Assembly (NCBI GenBank): GCA_007922195.1
Contig: ML682123.1
Span: 264,050-328,049, forward strand
Direction: 5' to 3'
DNA: 64,000 bases
Source of the DNA: Podocnemis expansa
Taxonomy: Eukaryota > Chordata > Testudines > Podocnemididae
The notes under the pieces were generated by a model that had not been told where the DNA came from, did not search any database, and saw only the letters and a list, made by a program, of their open reading frames with translations. Positions 1 to 10,985 of this stretch are shown here, piece after piece (the first letter of the stretch is position 1; each line of letters opens with the position of its first letter). The translations under genes were made by a program, and so were the position numbers.

Positions 1-890
1 GACCACCTCGCCCCAAGGCCCTGGATCAGGCCCGTTCAGCCCTGGGGTGGCTGGGTCAAAGTGGCCTGAACACTGTGGAGGGGCCATTCCAGAGCCACAC
101 CTCTGCCAGCTGCAGCTCTCTGCTGGCCACTCAAGAGGGATGGCGGGCTGAGGGTAGGCAGGACAGTGCTGCTCCGCCCCGCCAGTGGAGGGAAGGATGC
201 AGGGAGCGCGTGCCACCCAAACACCCCCACCAGCGTTAGGGGGCCGTGGTGCAGCTGCTGGGCCAGCTCAGGCTCATGCAGTTGTGGCAGAATGGGGGGA
301 CGTGGCTCTTCTGCTCTGTCGGGTTGCCGACTCCTGCCCTATACAAACCCCAGGACTACCCAGCAGCCCAAAGAGCTAGCCTCTTACCTCCGGGCTCCAG
401 TAAAGCATCCCAAAGGAAACACACAGGCCCAAAGCAGGAGAGCTGAAGCACTTTCCAGGCAGGGAGTTACAACCCAAGCAACTGCCAGATGTGGAGGCAA
501 ACACAGGATCTCCAGGGCACAAAGAACAGAGGCAGTTCGCAGAAACAACCCCTAAAAACGGCAGGGCTGCCAGGGAAGGGAATGACACAGACTTCTAGTG
601 CAGTTCAGTCTTCAGCCGCGGATCCTTGTAGGGTCTGGATACAGGGACACGCCAGAGACAGTCCAAGCCCTGCAAGCCTGAGTCCAGACAGCAGCTAGGG
701 AGAGGTGGTGAGAGCTGAGGGAACAGAGCCCTGGACGGATGCTGTGCCCCAAGCTGCTGCCTACAGACGATACAGGGGGTCGGGGATGGTGCTGATGGAT
801 CCCCAAGTTGCCGCCCACTGGAGCTCTCAGGGGACCGAGGCAGATCCCAGGCCGAGCAAATCCCGCTTTTCTGGCCCGAGGCCGATCCCA
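1..890. other. No gene recognised (flank of CpG island)
   Basis: The open frames here are short, overlap on both strands and match no family I know. I see no repeat signature either. In mammals ZNF646 lies head-to-head with ZNF668, so a divergent minus-strand gene could begin in or beyond this stretch. Nothing in the sequence itself proves that. Confidence 0.4.
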
Positions 891-2480
891 CACCAGGCAG
901 AGCCCTCGTCTCCGGCTAGGCAGCCTCTGCTAGGCTGCCTGGAGACCGATCTCAGGCCGGGCAGCCCCCCGGCTCGGGCTGCAGGGACCCCGCTCCTCCG
1001 GCCAGGGGGGACCCCGCGCGGGACGAACCGGGCCCCTCCCGCACCGGCCATCAAAGGCTCCGGGCCCCCGGGCGAGGCGAGACCCCCAGGCGGCCCCACG
1101 CCCAGGGACCCCCGGGAGGGGAATCTCGCCCCCCGCCGGGTCCAGCCCCGGGAGCCCCCCGCGGCCCTGCTGCTGGGGGGCCGGGGGTGTCCGCCGCCCC
1201 TGAGCCGGGGTCCGGGGCCGCGAGAGTCAGCCAGGCCGGGGCACAACAAACACTTCCTTTTGTTGCTAGGAAACAGGAAATGTGCAGCCCTGAAAGCCTC
1301 CCCGAGCCGTGCGGCACTTCCGGAAGTGCGCCCTTTAAAAGCTTCCCCCGACACGCGCCGCGCCTGGAAGCAGCAGCCCACACCGCTGTGCTACCCTCAA
1401 AGCCTTCCCCCGGGGAAACCGTGACACGCCCCCACCAGGACTCCCGGCTGGTGGATGAAGGGGGAGGGTTCAGCGCCTGGCTCTCCCCCTCACTTTGCAC
1501 ATTTAACGTCCCCCATCCGGGCACCGGCCCGGCGGGGTTGCCCCTTTCGAGCGGCGGGCCCCGCTCCTGCCCGCCCACCCATTGGGGGACCAGGGCACCA
1601 CTTCCGGTTAGTCCTCCTTCCTTCCCAGCATGGCGGCCCCTGGCCACGCCACACTTCCGGCGGTGCCACCCCAACCCTTCCCGGCCCAACAGTCCCCCGG
1701 GAAAGAAGAGTCCTACCCTTCCAATCAACTCCCCGCCTCCTCACCCCCTCTGCTCCCTAGGCTGCAACACGCCCCAGCCCGATACACCCGCTCCCCAGGG
1801 CCGGAGAGCCGCGGGGTTAATATCCCTTTAAACTGCCCCTGTTCTTCCTCCCCTCCCCCACCCCTGCTCTTCTCCTCCCTCTGGGTCCTAGCGGCTGACT
1901 CATTCGGCTCCGGCGGGCGGCGCGGAGCGCACAGCGGCGGGCGGCGGCCAGGTAAGGAGGCGATGAGCCCGCTGCTAGCCCCTCAGCCGTGCATGCAGGC
2001 CGGCCGCAGGCTGCACAGGGAGGGGAGGAAATCCCCTTTCCAAACCGCCCCCTGCCCCGCCTGGAGAGCCTCTTCCCCTGGTCCTAGCCCCGGCCATTCT
2101 GCAGCCTCCTCCTGCTTCCCGTGCAGCTCGCTGCCGCCGGCCCCGGCCCGCAGGGCTCGTGCACTGGCTCCGGCGGGCAGCGACTTTCCCCGCCAGCCGC
2201 TGTCTCCGCAAGCCCTTCCCCGGCCGCGGGCGGCGGGTCCTCCCCCCTGGTCCTAGAGAGAGCCATTTTGCACGCGGGAGGGGAAATAAAGGCCAGCGCC
2301 CCAGCAGCGCGCGCTCTGCCTGTGCGTGGTGCAGAAGAGGTGACTTGCTTTTGCAAACTCCCCACGAAAATGCACCCCCCCTTTGCACGCTGGTTTGTAA
2401 CCTCTCCTTTGCAAATGCCCCCGGGGGGCGAGTGGCGTCTCCTCCTCCCTTGGTCCTAAAGCCAGCCATTTTGCAAGCCA
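890..2480. promoter_or_regulatory. CpG-island promoter with ETS, CCAAT and AP-1 sites
   Basis: This is the most CpG-dense stretch of the window, as expected for a housekeeping vertebrate promoter. It contains a palindromic ETS site CACTTCCGGAAGTG at 1315-1328, further ACTTCCGG sites at 1600 and 1653, an inverted CCAAT box (ATTGG) at 1581, and an AP-1 site TGACTCA at 1896-1902 just before a good splice donor. No TATA box is visible. It sits about 4 kb upstream of the ZNF668 coding exon on the same strand and is the natural promoter candidate for it. It could also be bidirectional, since ZNF668 and ZNF646 share a promoter region in mammals. The transcription start was not determined. Confidence 0.7.
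1890..1951 (+). other. Candidate 5' non-coding exon 1 of ZNF668 (3' end defined)
   Basis: A near-perfect splice donor, CAG|GTAAGG, occurs at 1949-1956 inside the CpG island, directly after the AP-1 site. The coding exon of ZNF668 begins at a clear acceptor at 6221, so splicing 1951 to 6222 would give a 5' leader ending 28 nt before the ATG at 6250. The left edge given here is arbitrary because the start site is unknown. The exon is inferred from splice signals and position only. Confidence 0.4.
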
Positions 2481-2875
2481 CGCAACCGGTTTGACTTGGA
2501 AGGGGCCTTCCCTTTGCAAAAGCCTCGCCTTGCACCTCTCTTTCCCCCCTCCCTCCGCCACGTTGCTTGGCTTTTGTGGCGGCAATGCAACGCGATTGAG
2601 CCTGGCTCCGTCTTTTTCACGACTGAATGAACAAAGGCGAGCTCTCCTTTGCAAATCCCGTCCTACCTACTAGCTCCTGGAGGCTGCATTTCCCACCTTC
2701 CCCTGGTCCTAGCTACTGCCATTTTGCGTTGCAGTTTGAGCCATGCAAAGCAAACCCACGCAGACCCCATCCATCCCTCTGTCCCTTGCTCTGGTCCCTC
2801 TCTGGCTGTCTCGGGATTACACTCCTTTGCACCGGTCTCGCCTCTCCCGGTCCTAAAGACAGTCAGGTTGCAATT
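2072..2875 (+). repeat. Reiterated GGTCCTA...GCCATTTTGC motif
   Basis: A motif of about 27 bp recurs at about 2081, 2248, 2448, 2702 and 2845, with a weaker sixth copy near 3065. It consists of GGTCCTA, six to nine variable bases, then CCATTTTGC or a close relative. Spacing is irregular (about 140-250 bp) and the intervening DNA is rich in 'TTTGCA'. The GCCATTTTG core fits the YY1 consensus. This is either an old decayed tandem repeat or a cluster of regulatory sites in intron 1. Confidence 0.5.
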
Positions 2876-3186
2876 GCTTTGGACAGTCCTAGGCTAAGCA
2901 AGAAATAATGCATAAAAGTCTTGGGGACTTCAGATTATTCTCCAGCATGCCAACAAACTGCTGCTGCTCTTGGTCTACCCTAGACTTGGCTGGTGGCCCC
3001 CTAAGCGCAGTTCCTGCTCCTAAAGCGACTTTGCTGATCAGTGCAACTAAATAGTCTGTGTGGCGGTCCTAGTCCCACATCTGCTGTGCATGCTCCATCC
3101 ATGCATGACTGCCAGGTTGATCATTGCAACAAAGAAATCTGTGCCCCTGGTGACCCAGCCTTCGCTCCTTCTGCACAATGCTACTC

Positions 3187-3490
3187 AACCAAAGGGAGGG
3201 TTACCAGATGTCAGGCAAAAGGACGACAAGTCCTCCTTTTTACCTTCGTGTCTTCCATCCGACAGGCATTTTAAAATACATGATGTTGTCTGGTTTTTTA
3301 CTTATGGGGTTAAAGTATGCTGGAATGCCACAGATTACCTTATTTTTAGGGAAAAGCGTTCCAGGCCCCCCTAAAAACAGAAGAATACTACATTAATATA
3401 CCACATTTTTTCCATGTGTCCTCCAGTGTGCTGCTTTTCGTACTTCCCTGTCCTCCTTCCAGGCTTTGGTCTCGTAGCCCTAACCAAAGG
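3187..3490. mobile_element. Short hAT-type DNA element with 9-bp target duplication
   Basis: The direct repeat AACCAAAGG occurs at 3187-3195 and 3482-3490 and brackets a 286-bp element (3196-3481). The element begins GAGGGTTACCAGATG and ends with the imperfect inverted complement CTCGTAGCCCT. Internal 'GTCCTCCTTTT' runs are shared with the 2-kb element at 36247-38211, so both belong to one family. No transposase frame is present. Confidence 0.7.
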
Positions 3491-3975
3491 AAGCCTGGTG
3501 ACTGGATTTGCTTTGCACTCTTCAAAAATCAGTTTTTTCCAGTAAGGTTTGGAGCACTGTGGAAGTGCCAGAAAATGAGAAGAAAGCTAATGAAGTGCTA
3601 CTTTTGTAAAAAGGGTAACTAGGAGGTCACCCAGGTAATTTGACTTGGTACTATACAGCATTTCATTTAAAGAAAATAAAGTAAATGAAAAATAAATAAA
3701 TAAATGTAAAAAAAAAACCCTGTAAAATGTACACAGCCCACATTAAATGAATTAAAATACAGCTAACTCGTAGATCTCAAAATCTAATTGTAAGCAGGGA
3801 ACCTTCATTGAGAGGTTGTGTTTCCAGCCTGTTCCTGCAGGGTGTAGTTCTTGGCCATAAGCAATCTACTGTTTTGTTAGGGAAGCAAATATAAGACCAC
3901 CACTGATAATGTTGGCAGCCGACAGACATAAATCATGAAAAGGATGGGTCACTAATATAGGGTGATCCGGATCAT
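3490..3975. other. AT-rich intergenic or intronic stretch, nothing recognised
   Basis: Simple A/T-rich sequence with AATAAATAAA runs near 3690. No open frame or repeat family is recognised. Confidence 0.4.
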
Positions 3976-3984
3976 TTGGTAAGC

Positions 3985-4520
3985 TGGGCTCAGGCAAACT
4001 GTTTTAATATGGCTAAATGTAAATGTGTACACCCAGGAACAAGGAATGCAGGTAATATGTGCAGGTGGGAGGACTCTATCCAAGGAGACAATGACTCAGG
4101 AAAAGATTTCAGAGTCACTTCCAGTTGTTCAAGAGCTCCAAGTGCAACGCTGTGGTCAAGAGTTAATGCAGTCCTGAGGTGTAGTAACAGGTGAATCTTG
4201 ACTAGCAGCAGGAAGGTTATTTTCCCTGTTTGGCCCTGTTGCAACCGTTGCTGGAATCCAGGGTCTACTGGTGTCCAGCATTCAAGAAGGAGGTTGATCA
4301 ATTTGAGAGAGTTCACAGAAGAGCCATGAGAATGATTAGAGAATTAAGACACCTGCCTCATAATGACAGACTCAAAGAGCTCAGTTTACTCACCTTCACA
4401 GAAGGAGGTTCAGGGATGACTTGGTCCCACTCTAAAAGTAGCTACGTGGGAAACAAATATTTGATCATGGGCTCTTCAGCCTAGCAGAGAAAGATCTGAT
4501 GTGATCCAGTGGCAGGAAGA
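3985..4520 (+). mobile_element. L3/CR1-clade LINE fragment (end of ORF2)
   Basis: The frame near 4260-4420 encodes residues typical of the C-terminal end of CR1/L3 reverse-transcriptase ORF2. They include the FERVHRRAMRMIREL block followed by an LKELSLLT block. The DNA from about 3985 ('AATATGGCTAAATGTAAATG') through 'GGGCTCTTCAGCCTAGCAGA' near 4470 follows the family order. It is truncated at both ends and interrupted by stops, so it is inactive. Confidence 0.75.
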
Positions 4521-4675
4521 CAAACAAGGAGTCCTGTGGCAGAAAGCTGACGCTAGACAAATTCAGATCATGAGTAAGTTGTACGTTTTTAACAGTGAGG
4601 GGAGTTAACCATTGAATCAATATACCCAGGATCATGGTGGGTTCTCCAGCACTTGTCAGTTTCCAGAGGGAGAGC

Positions 4676-4905
4676 CGTGTTAGTCTAGTCCAGCAAAAAA
4701 AACGAGGAGTCTTGTGGCACTTTAAGAAAAACAGATTTATTTTTCGCATGAGCTTTCGTGGGGGAAGATCCCACTTCCTCAGATGCTTCGAAGCCCAGCT
4801 TCGAAGCATCTGAGGAAGAGGGATCTTCTCCCACAAAAACTCATGCGAAAAATAAATCTGTTAGTCTTAAAGTGCCACAAGACTCCTTGTTTGTTAGTTT
4901 TTCTC
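4676..4905. mobile_element. Penelope-like terminal repeat, inverted (foldback) pair
   Basis: Two copies of the same roughly 100-bp sequence lie head to head about a centre near 4797. The left copy is on the minus strand (to 4796) and the right copy on the plus strand (to about 4893). Each runs from 'CTTCGAAGCATCTGAGGAAG' through 'AAATCTGTTAGTCTTAAAGT' to 'GCCACAAGACTCCTTGT'. The same sequence lies downstream of the GIY-YIG frames at 24.2-24.8 and 42.5-43.0 kb, which identifies it as the Penelope-like 3' region. The left copy keeps a hammerhead-like core at 4754-4782. The right copy has AAAA in place of the GAAA. Confidence 0.75.
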
Positions 4906-5710
4906 CAGCACTGCCAGTTTTTAAATTAAGATGGTGGATGAATTATATTGGGGCAATTCTGTGGCCTGACTTATCCAGGAGATTTGCAGGGCTGGCTGAG
5001 GTATGGAAAGAAAGTAGGCCTGAGCTCTTAATTTTAATTTCCCTGAGCCCTTTAGGGAACTGATCTGTGCCCAGGAAACCTTGGTGCTTTATGGTTGCTA
5101 CAGACCACCTTTAAAATGCAGTTTTACTGTAGAGGGCCTCCATTAAAGAATCTGAGTTGGTAGGAGAAGATTCCTCTGTCTTATTATGCTTTGCCCACAT
5201 ATCCAACCTTTGCTGGCTGGTTAAATCCAGAAATATCATAGACCCTGCAGAGACAAGGGCACTTTCTGTGGCCTTGTTACAATTCTTGATCCCACCCACC
5301 CTAAATAAATAAATAATGTATTTTTTTTAAAAATCCAGCCAAACAAATGATCATTAAAACCAGATCTATGATTCTTCTTAGATTTAAGGATCTCTCTCCT
5401 TCAGATGTCGAAAGAAATGTTTGGGTCTCAATTTGTTTGGGTCTCCACGGCCCTTGTTCAGTCCCCACAAGTGTTTCACAACAGACTGTAGTCCTGTGAG
5501 TATGTAAATAGCTGGTCAGCTCTCTTGACACTTTTGGCTTCAGCATGTGAGTGCTCCCAGTTGACCTGTTGGTGTCAGTACTGAGCTAATAGTTAGCCCA
5601 TTCTGCACGTCAGGATTCATGGAATTATACATTCCATTCAGGCCAATGGTAGAACTATACTTTCCACATGTCTGCCCATTTTATCTGGCCCCCATTACCA
5701 TAGTATCTGA
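4906..5710. other. Intronic sequence, nothing recognised
   Basis: No convincing frame, RNA or repeat family was found between the Penelope foldback and the MIR. Confidence 0.4.
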
Positions 5711-5714
5711 AAGA

Positions 5715-5912
5715 ACACCTCCCCCTCTTTAATGTATTTATCCTCACAACCCCCCTGGGAGTTACGAAGGGCTTTTAACATCATTTTACAAATGAAAAAA
5801 TTGAGATCCAGAGAGAACTAGTGATGTGGCCAAGGTCACACACAGAGAATGTAGCAGAGCAGGCTCTTGACTCTAGATCTCCTGAGCTTTCAGCTAGTGC
5901 CCTAATGGCTGG
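5715..5912 (-). mobile_element. MIR SINE
   Basis: The plus strand reads as the reverse complement of MIR. It has 'CCTCACAACCCCCCTGGGAG', 'CATTTTACAAATGAAAAAAT', 'CCAAGGTCACACACAGAGAA', then 'GAGCAGGCTCTTGACTC', in the standard order. It is an old, diverged copy upstream of the ZNF668 coding exon. Confidence 0.85.
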
Positions 5913-6249
5913 CCTATCCCTCCCCTCCCGGCAGCATTGGTGGCAGAGTGGGACTATATGTGGCTAGTTTAGTTTACAGGAAGCCCCAGAACAACCAGAG
6001 GTGAATCCCTTTCTCATTTAGTCAGTAGGCAGCCCTAGAGCAGCACTGGTAGCACAAAAAGGATACGTTGCTAGTTCAGTCTATAGGTTGCCCAATGGAC
6101 ACATTGGTGTGAGCGGTGGGATTTTTCCCTAGTGCACATCCCAGCCATTGCACTCTGTCCAGAGGCGGGGTGACCTCACTATGGACCTTCTTTGTGACCC
6201 TCCCCCTGCTTTCTCTTTCAGAAAGCAGCCTACGGTCCCCCACCTGAAG

Positions 6250-8022
6250 ATGGAGGAGCCTGAGGTGACCATCGTGGTAAAGCTAGAGGGTGACTCGGAG
6301 GAAGAGGAGGAGGAGGAGGAGGAGGAAGAAGAAGAGGCTGCCAGCTACATCAAGTACGGCCGGCGCTACAAGTGCCTGGCATGCGACAAGACGTTCCCCA
6401 ATGTGCCACGAGTCCTGTGCCATGCCAAGTGCCATGGAGGGGGCAGTGCGGCCCCAACCAAGCACACCTGCCCCAGCTGTGCCAAGGAGTTCCCAGATCG
6501 CTCGAAGCTGCGCAAGCACCAACTGAGCCATTCGGGCGAGCGCCCCTTCCAGTGCCCACAGTGCTCCAAGGCCTACAAGACAGCGCCAGAGCTGCACAGC
6601 CACGGGCGCAGCCACACAGGTGAAAAGCCCTTCATCTGCCAGGAGTGTGGCAAGGCCTTCATGCAGCCAGTCTGCCTGCGGGTCCACATGGCCCGGCACA
6701 CGGGTGACCTGCCCTTCCGTTGCTCCCACTGCACCAAGGGCTACGGCACGCTCTCCAAGCTGAAGATTCACCAGCGGGCGCACACAGGTGAGAAACCCTA
6801 CACCTGTGGAGAGTGCGGCAAGGCCTTTGCTGACCCCTCGGTTTTCCGCAAACATCGACGCATCCATGCTGGGCTACGTCCCTACCAGTGCAGCGCTTGC
6901 CAGAAGACCTATGCTGAGCTGAAGGACCTCAAGAACCACGAGCGCAGCCACACGGGCGAGAAGCCCTTCCTCTGCTCTGACTGTGGCAAGGCCTTCTCCC
7001 GCTCCTCCTCGCTCACCTGCCACCAGCGCATCCATGCCGAGCAGAAGCCCTACCGCTGCAGCCAGTGCGGCAAAGGCTTCACCCAGCTCTCGTCCTACCA
7101 GAGCCACCAGCGCACCCACTCTGGAGAGAAGCCCTTCCTCTGCCCACAGTGTGGCCGCATGTTCTCTGATCCCTCCAGTTTCCGGCGGCACCAGCGGGCC
7201 CACCAGGGCGTCAAGCCGTACCAGTGTGACAAGTGCAGCAAAGCGTTCCGCCAGCCGGCCGACTTGGCCATGCACCAGCGAATCCACACAGGCGAGCGGC
7301 CATACAAGTGCATGCAATGCGACAAGACCTTTGTGGCCTCCTGGGATCTCAAGCGGCACCAGCTGGTACACTCGGGTGAGCGGCCATTCCAATGCAGCGA
7401 ATGCGGCAAGAGCTTTGCTGAGCGGGCCAGCCTCACCAAGCATCACCGGGTGCACTCGGGCGAGCGGCCTTTCAAGTGTGGCCACTGTGGCAAGACCTTC
7501 GTGGTCTCCTCCAGCCTTCGGAAGCATGAGCGGACCCACGGTGAGCGGCAGGGTGGGGAGGCGGAGGAGGAGGACACAGCTGTGGGGTCCGCAACCCAGC
7601 ACAGCTGCCAGGTTTGTGGGTCCACCTTCGGCGATGCCGGGGCACTGCGGCGCCACCAGCGGGGGGAACACCCCCAGGCAGCCCCCGGGACACCCACCTG
7701 TGCCGAGTGCGGGGAGGCCTTCACCTCATCCTACGACCTGCGCAAGCACGAGCGGCTCCACCCCAGCCTGCGCCCCTTCCCCTGCCCTGAGTGTGGCAAG
7801 GGCTTCTCTGACCGTGCTGGCCTGCGCAAGCACGAGCGCATTCACTCTGGGGTGCGGCCCCATGCCTGTCCCCGCTGCGGCAAGGCCTTCCTCAGTGCCT
7901 CCGACCTCCGCAAGCACCTGCGCACCCATGGCCCTGCCCCGGGGCCACCCCTCAGTGAGGCCACCCACCCCCCCAAGGGGCCCAGCGACTGCCTGCCAGA
8001 GGCACTGGGACAGTCCTCCTGA
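6250..8022 (+). CDS. ZNF668: ZNF668, C2H2 zinc-finger protein (main coding exon)
   Basis: The protein has about 590 residues with 18 C2H2 fingers. Residues 1-30 form an acidic leader with a long run of Glu, followed by GRRYKC and finger 1. Fingers 2-14 are near-continuous with TGEKP-type linkers. An acidic, Gly-rich spacer (about 7540-7600) precedes finger 15, and fingers 16-18 close the protein. Diagnostic blocks such as [30 protein letters not shown] and [14 protein letters not shown] match vertebrate ZNF668 in order. I chose the ATG at 6250 because a polypyrimidine tract and acceptor (TTTCTCTTTCAG, ending at 6221) lie just upstream, so the frame before 6222 is intron. An ATG at 6181 is therefore unlikely to be used unless an in-frame upstream exon exists. 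The family is nuclear. Mammalian ZNF668 is linked to the DNA-damage response and p53 stability; function in this species is inferred. Confidence 0.93.
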   Translation: MEEPEVTIVVKLEGDSEEEEEEEEEEEEEAASYIKYGRRYKCLACDKTFPNVPRVLCHAKCHGGGSAAPTKHTCPSCAKEFPDRSKLRKHQLSHSGERPFQCPQCSKAYKTAPELHSHGRSHTGEKPFICQECGKAFMQPVCLRVHMARHTGDLPFRCSHCTKGYGTLSKLKIHQRAHTGEKPYTCGECGKAFADPSVFRKHRRIHAGLRPYQCSACQKTYAELKDLKNHERSHTGEKPFLCSDCGKAFSRSSSLTCHQRIHAEQKPYRCSQCGKGFTQLSSYQSHQRTHSGEKPFLCPQCGRMFSDPSSFRRHQRAHQGVKPYQCDKCSKAFRQPADLAMHQRIHTGERPYKCMQCDKTFVASWDLKRHQLVHSGERPFQCSECGKSFAERASLTKHHRVHSGERPFKCGHCGKTFVVSSSLRKHERTHGERQGGEAEEEDTAVGSATQHSCQVCGSTFGDAGALRRHQRGEHPQAAPGTPTCAECGEAFTSSYDLRKHERLHPSLRPFPCPECGKGFSDRAGLRKHERIHSGVRPHACPRCGKAFLSASDLRKHLRTHGPAPGPPLSEATHPPKGPSDCLPEALGQSS

Positions 8023-8880
8023 GTGCCCCCAGAGGGACATGGCTCTGTGCCTCACTTGGAGCGTGGTTCTTTGGTAACTCCCCTCTCCGGGTGGGCATGT
8101 CATTGTAATCTCCGTGGGATTCTTCCCTCCTAATGGGGGTATGCTCTCTGCTCCCAGTCCCCTCCGTCTCTGGAAGCGTGCGGCTAGATGCCCCCAAGGC
8201 TCCTCCCATTTCAGGGTCCCTGGGGGCACTGAACTATAAACCACCAGGAGATATGGCTGTGTGCTCCCCTGGAGCCCCTGCCCTTTTGGACCCATTGGGG
8301 CATGGCGCTGTGCTCTCAGGCACCTCCCCGTCACTCCGAGTTTAACGCTCTGACCTCCCTCTCATTCTCGGACCTCTATGGGGGGAGGTTGCTATTTGTT
8401 CCCAAACTGGGGGGGGTCTCTTTCCCAAAGGGGTGGGCTCTATGTAGCTAAACCCACTCCCCCTCATAAGGGAGCGAGGCTTTTTTCACCAAGCCCCCTT
8501 CCTTCTTGCTCCTCCACACCCCATGAGGAGGGTTGGGGCAGCAGGGGAGATGATGAACGGAGGCTGGTATGTGGTTTAGTGACTGACCCATGGCTGTACA
8601 GGCCCTGTCCTCTTCAGAGGGCATCACTTTCTGCTCCCAGGCCTCTCCCCTTGGGCATGGCTGAGTGGTGATGTAACTCCTTCCAATGCCGACTGCTGTG
8701 GCATGGCAGGGTGTGGGCACTGCCCCCTGCCAGATGTAATTACAGGGTTTGCTGGGCTGAGGGGCTTGAATGGGAGTTAAGGAAAGCTTGGGGTCACTGC
8801 AGGCCAAAGCTTCTTTGTAAATGAGCGTGTTGACGCTGTGAAAAGAAAGTGAAATAAACACCTCTTTTTGTAGTCTGGTT
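8023..8880 (+). other. ZNF668 3' untranslated region
   Basis: GC-rich non-coding sequence follows the TGA at 8020-8022 and runs to a canonical AATAAA at 8853-8858. A T-rich/GT-rich element ('CTCTTTTTGTAGTCTGGTTTG') lies just after it, so cleavage probably occurs near 8875. Confidence 0.7.
8853..8858 (+). terminator. Poly(A) signal AATAAA of ZNF668
   Basis: Canonical hexamer in 'AAAGTGAAATAAACACC', about 830 bp after the stop codon, with a downstream T/GT-rich element. It is the first such hexamer after the coding region. Confidence 0.7.
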
Positions 8881-8899
8881 TGCTGTAGCTCCCAGTGCT

Positions 8900-9010
8900 T
8901 CCCCCTCAACTACTAGACCCCTCTCCCCCTCCTGGACCAGGATAGAGCCCAGGAGTCCTGGCTCCCTTTCTCTAACCACTAGATCCCACTCCCCCACAGA
9001 GCCGGGGATA
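8900..9010 (-). mobile_element. MIR-like tRNA-SINE remnant
   Basis: The plus strand carries 'GCCCAGGAGTCCTGGCTCCC' and 'TCTAACCACTAGATCCCACT'. In reverse complement these give an A-box-like TAGTGGTTAGA and a diverged B-box region, typical of tRNA-derived MIR-type SINEs. The same unit recurs in tandem upstream of every perforin unit. Confidence 0.55.
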
Positions 9011-10900
9011 CTACTGGGAGCTGCAACAGAGAAGAGGCGTCCACTGTCCCCTCACCTGCCTGTCTGAGCCCCCCCTTCCTGAATCTCTTGCCCTGGTTCT
9101 CTGAGTCTCTTCTCCTCCTGGGTCCTGTCGCTGGACTTCCAAGCCCCTCTCTTTTGGTTGGAGGGTGTGGCTCATTCATGGTGCCACTCCCCTCACGCCT
9201 GCCCTGCACCCAGGCTTGTGCTTGCAGGCAGGATAGAGACCTGCTTTCCAAGCCACCCCGTCCCTGAGGGCATGATGCTCTCTGCTCTTAACGCCTTCCT
9301 CCAAAGAGCATGGCTGTGTGTTCTCATGGCCTCACCCCAGTTTATTCACTACACCGTTGTACTGTGCCTTGTGCTGGATCCATGATCTACCACCCAGAGC
9401 TGTGGCACTTCTCTCTGTCCCCTTACCTTAGCTCTCCAGTCTGGCCTCTCGCACAGAACGACACGAGTGAGTAGCAGCCAACCCCTCCCAGCGCTGTGAT
9501 CAGTAAGCTGGGGATGCAGGCCACTAAACTATACTGAATGCCGTGTAACCACTTGTGAATTATATGAAGAAAGAAACCCACAGATCTCCCTGGCCTCCCA
9601 CCCCCATGAGGTACCATTTTACACTTCTCCAGCCTTTTCCTGGAACAATGCAAACTCATTAATTAGTTTACCACTTCTTGGAAGTGGGCATTCACCAGCC
9701 TTTGTCAACCTCTGCAGGTTCCCCCACACTCTCAGGCAAACTCGCTGGGAAGGTTGGAATATTAAAATAAGTTCATTAATTACAGGAGAGAGGTTTTATG
9801 TATGTCTTAGATGGAGAGGTTGAAGATGGGAGACAAAAATGAATTCACAGTCTAAGTTGCTGAGTCTGGTACAGTGAAAGATTTGAACCAAGCAACTTTT
9901 CTTCCCCCATTGGACATTTCAGTCACTTTACAGTTCTTAATGCACATACTGGAAAAGTTGCTATCACTCAGAGGCTCTTCCACGTTTTGAGATGCAGGAG
10001 GAGAGTGGCCAACTGGTGGCAGAGTCAACCCGTATTAATAGATTTTCTCTTCTGGTGCTAGAAAGACCCCTGATGGGCCATGAGGATCAGGCAGCTCCCA
10101 TTGCAGCTGTGTCTGGTTTCTTCTTGAAGAGCCAGCCAAGCCCATCCTGATTGAAATCCATCTTGTCTGTTGCATATTGGGGGCCCCTGAAAGGCTGGCT
10201 ATAGGCATTTTCCCCCCACCATGTGTTTCAGTAACAGGCACCAGGCAGAGCTGCATCACTACAAACAGAACAGCATGTGCAGGACAATCACATTCAACAG
10301 AGCCTGACTTCTGAAATGATACGTCTCAAGGCAAACTTTGGACCCAAAGTATCATATCACAGTGAGGAATATGGGACTGCCAAGGTGTTATTTTGCAGTA
10401 GAGAGTGTCACATCCCTTCCTCCAGCTTGTATCTGGAGGAGAGCAGGAGGAAAAGTGGGGGGCAGCCTGGGGTGGAGTGAGGACCTTAGAAAGTAATGGG
10501 GAGTTGCAGAGTGGGAGAGCCCCTGCTGAAATAAATGTGGGGTGCAAGGAGGGAGTGATTCCTGGCAAGATAATGGGGGGTTCAGGGCATGGGGGGTACA
10601 GGGAGTTGGTAATGGAGGTTCAGGGGGACAGGGTCATAGCAGTGGATGAAGGGGTGAGACCAAAACCCGTAATGGGAGGAGGCAGTGGCTATTCTGGGGT
10701 CAGAGTCCCAGGGGACAAGAGAATAGCAGGAACAAAAAAAAGGAAACCTAACACTTGCCCTTCAGCATTCTAGGGTCCCCCATCATCAGTGACCTGTTTC
10801 TCTACCCAAGGCATTGGACTTGCTCTAGAATTACCCAGGGATCAGCACTCAGGTCTGGCACCAGTGGGGTCACTCTGGATTTATAAGAATCTCTGAGGTG
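9011..10900. other. Intergenic spacer between ZNF668 and the perforin array
   Basis: No gene is recognised. Only short overlapping frames are present. 10480-10720 is a G-rich stretch with loose repeats of 'GGGGGGTTCAGGG' and 'GGGGGGTACAGGG'. The remainder is unassigned. Confidence 0.4.
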
Positions 10901-10985
10901 CAGGGTGCTGGCTCTGATGCCCCAGTATGGTGCTAGGGAGCACAGTGCTGTGGGGCTACTCCCCAGGTAGGCAGGGCTGGCCTTA

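Noticed and set aside
705..2660. Several 100-240-codon frames in the CpG island, both strands
   Set aside because: High GC content suppresses stop codons. The frames overlap one another, lack domains and are Pro/Gly/Arg-rich, as expected from composition.
6148..6249. In-frame extension of ZNF668 upstream of 6250 (including an ATG at 6181)
   Set aside because: A polypyrimidine tract and CAG acceptor end at 6221, the 6148 start codon is TTG, and the extension has no resemblance to ZNF668.
6283..8334. Long open frames antisense or out of frame within ZNF668
   Set aside because: They are shadows of the GC-rich finger-coding strand. None has independent homology.
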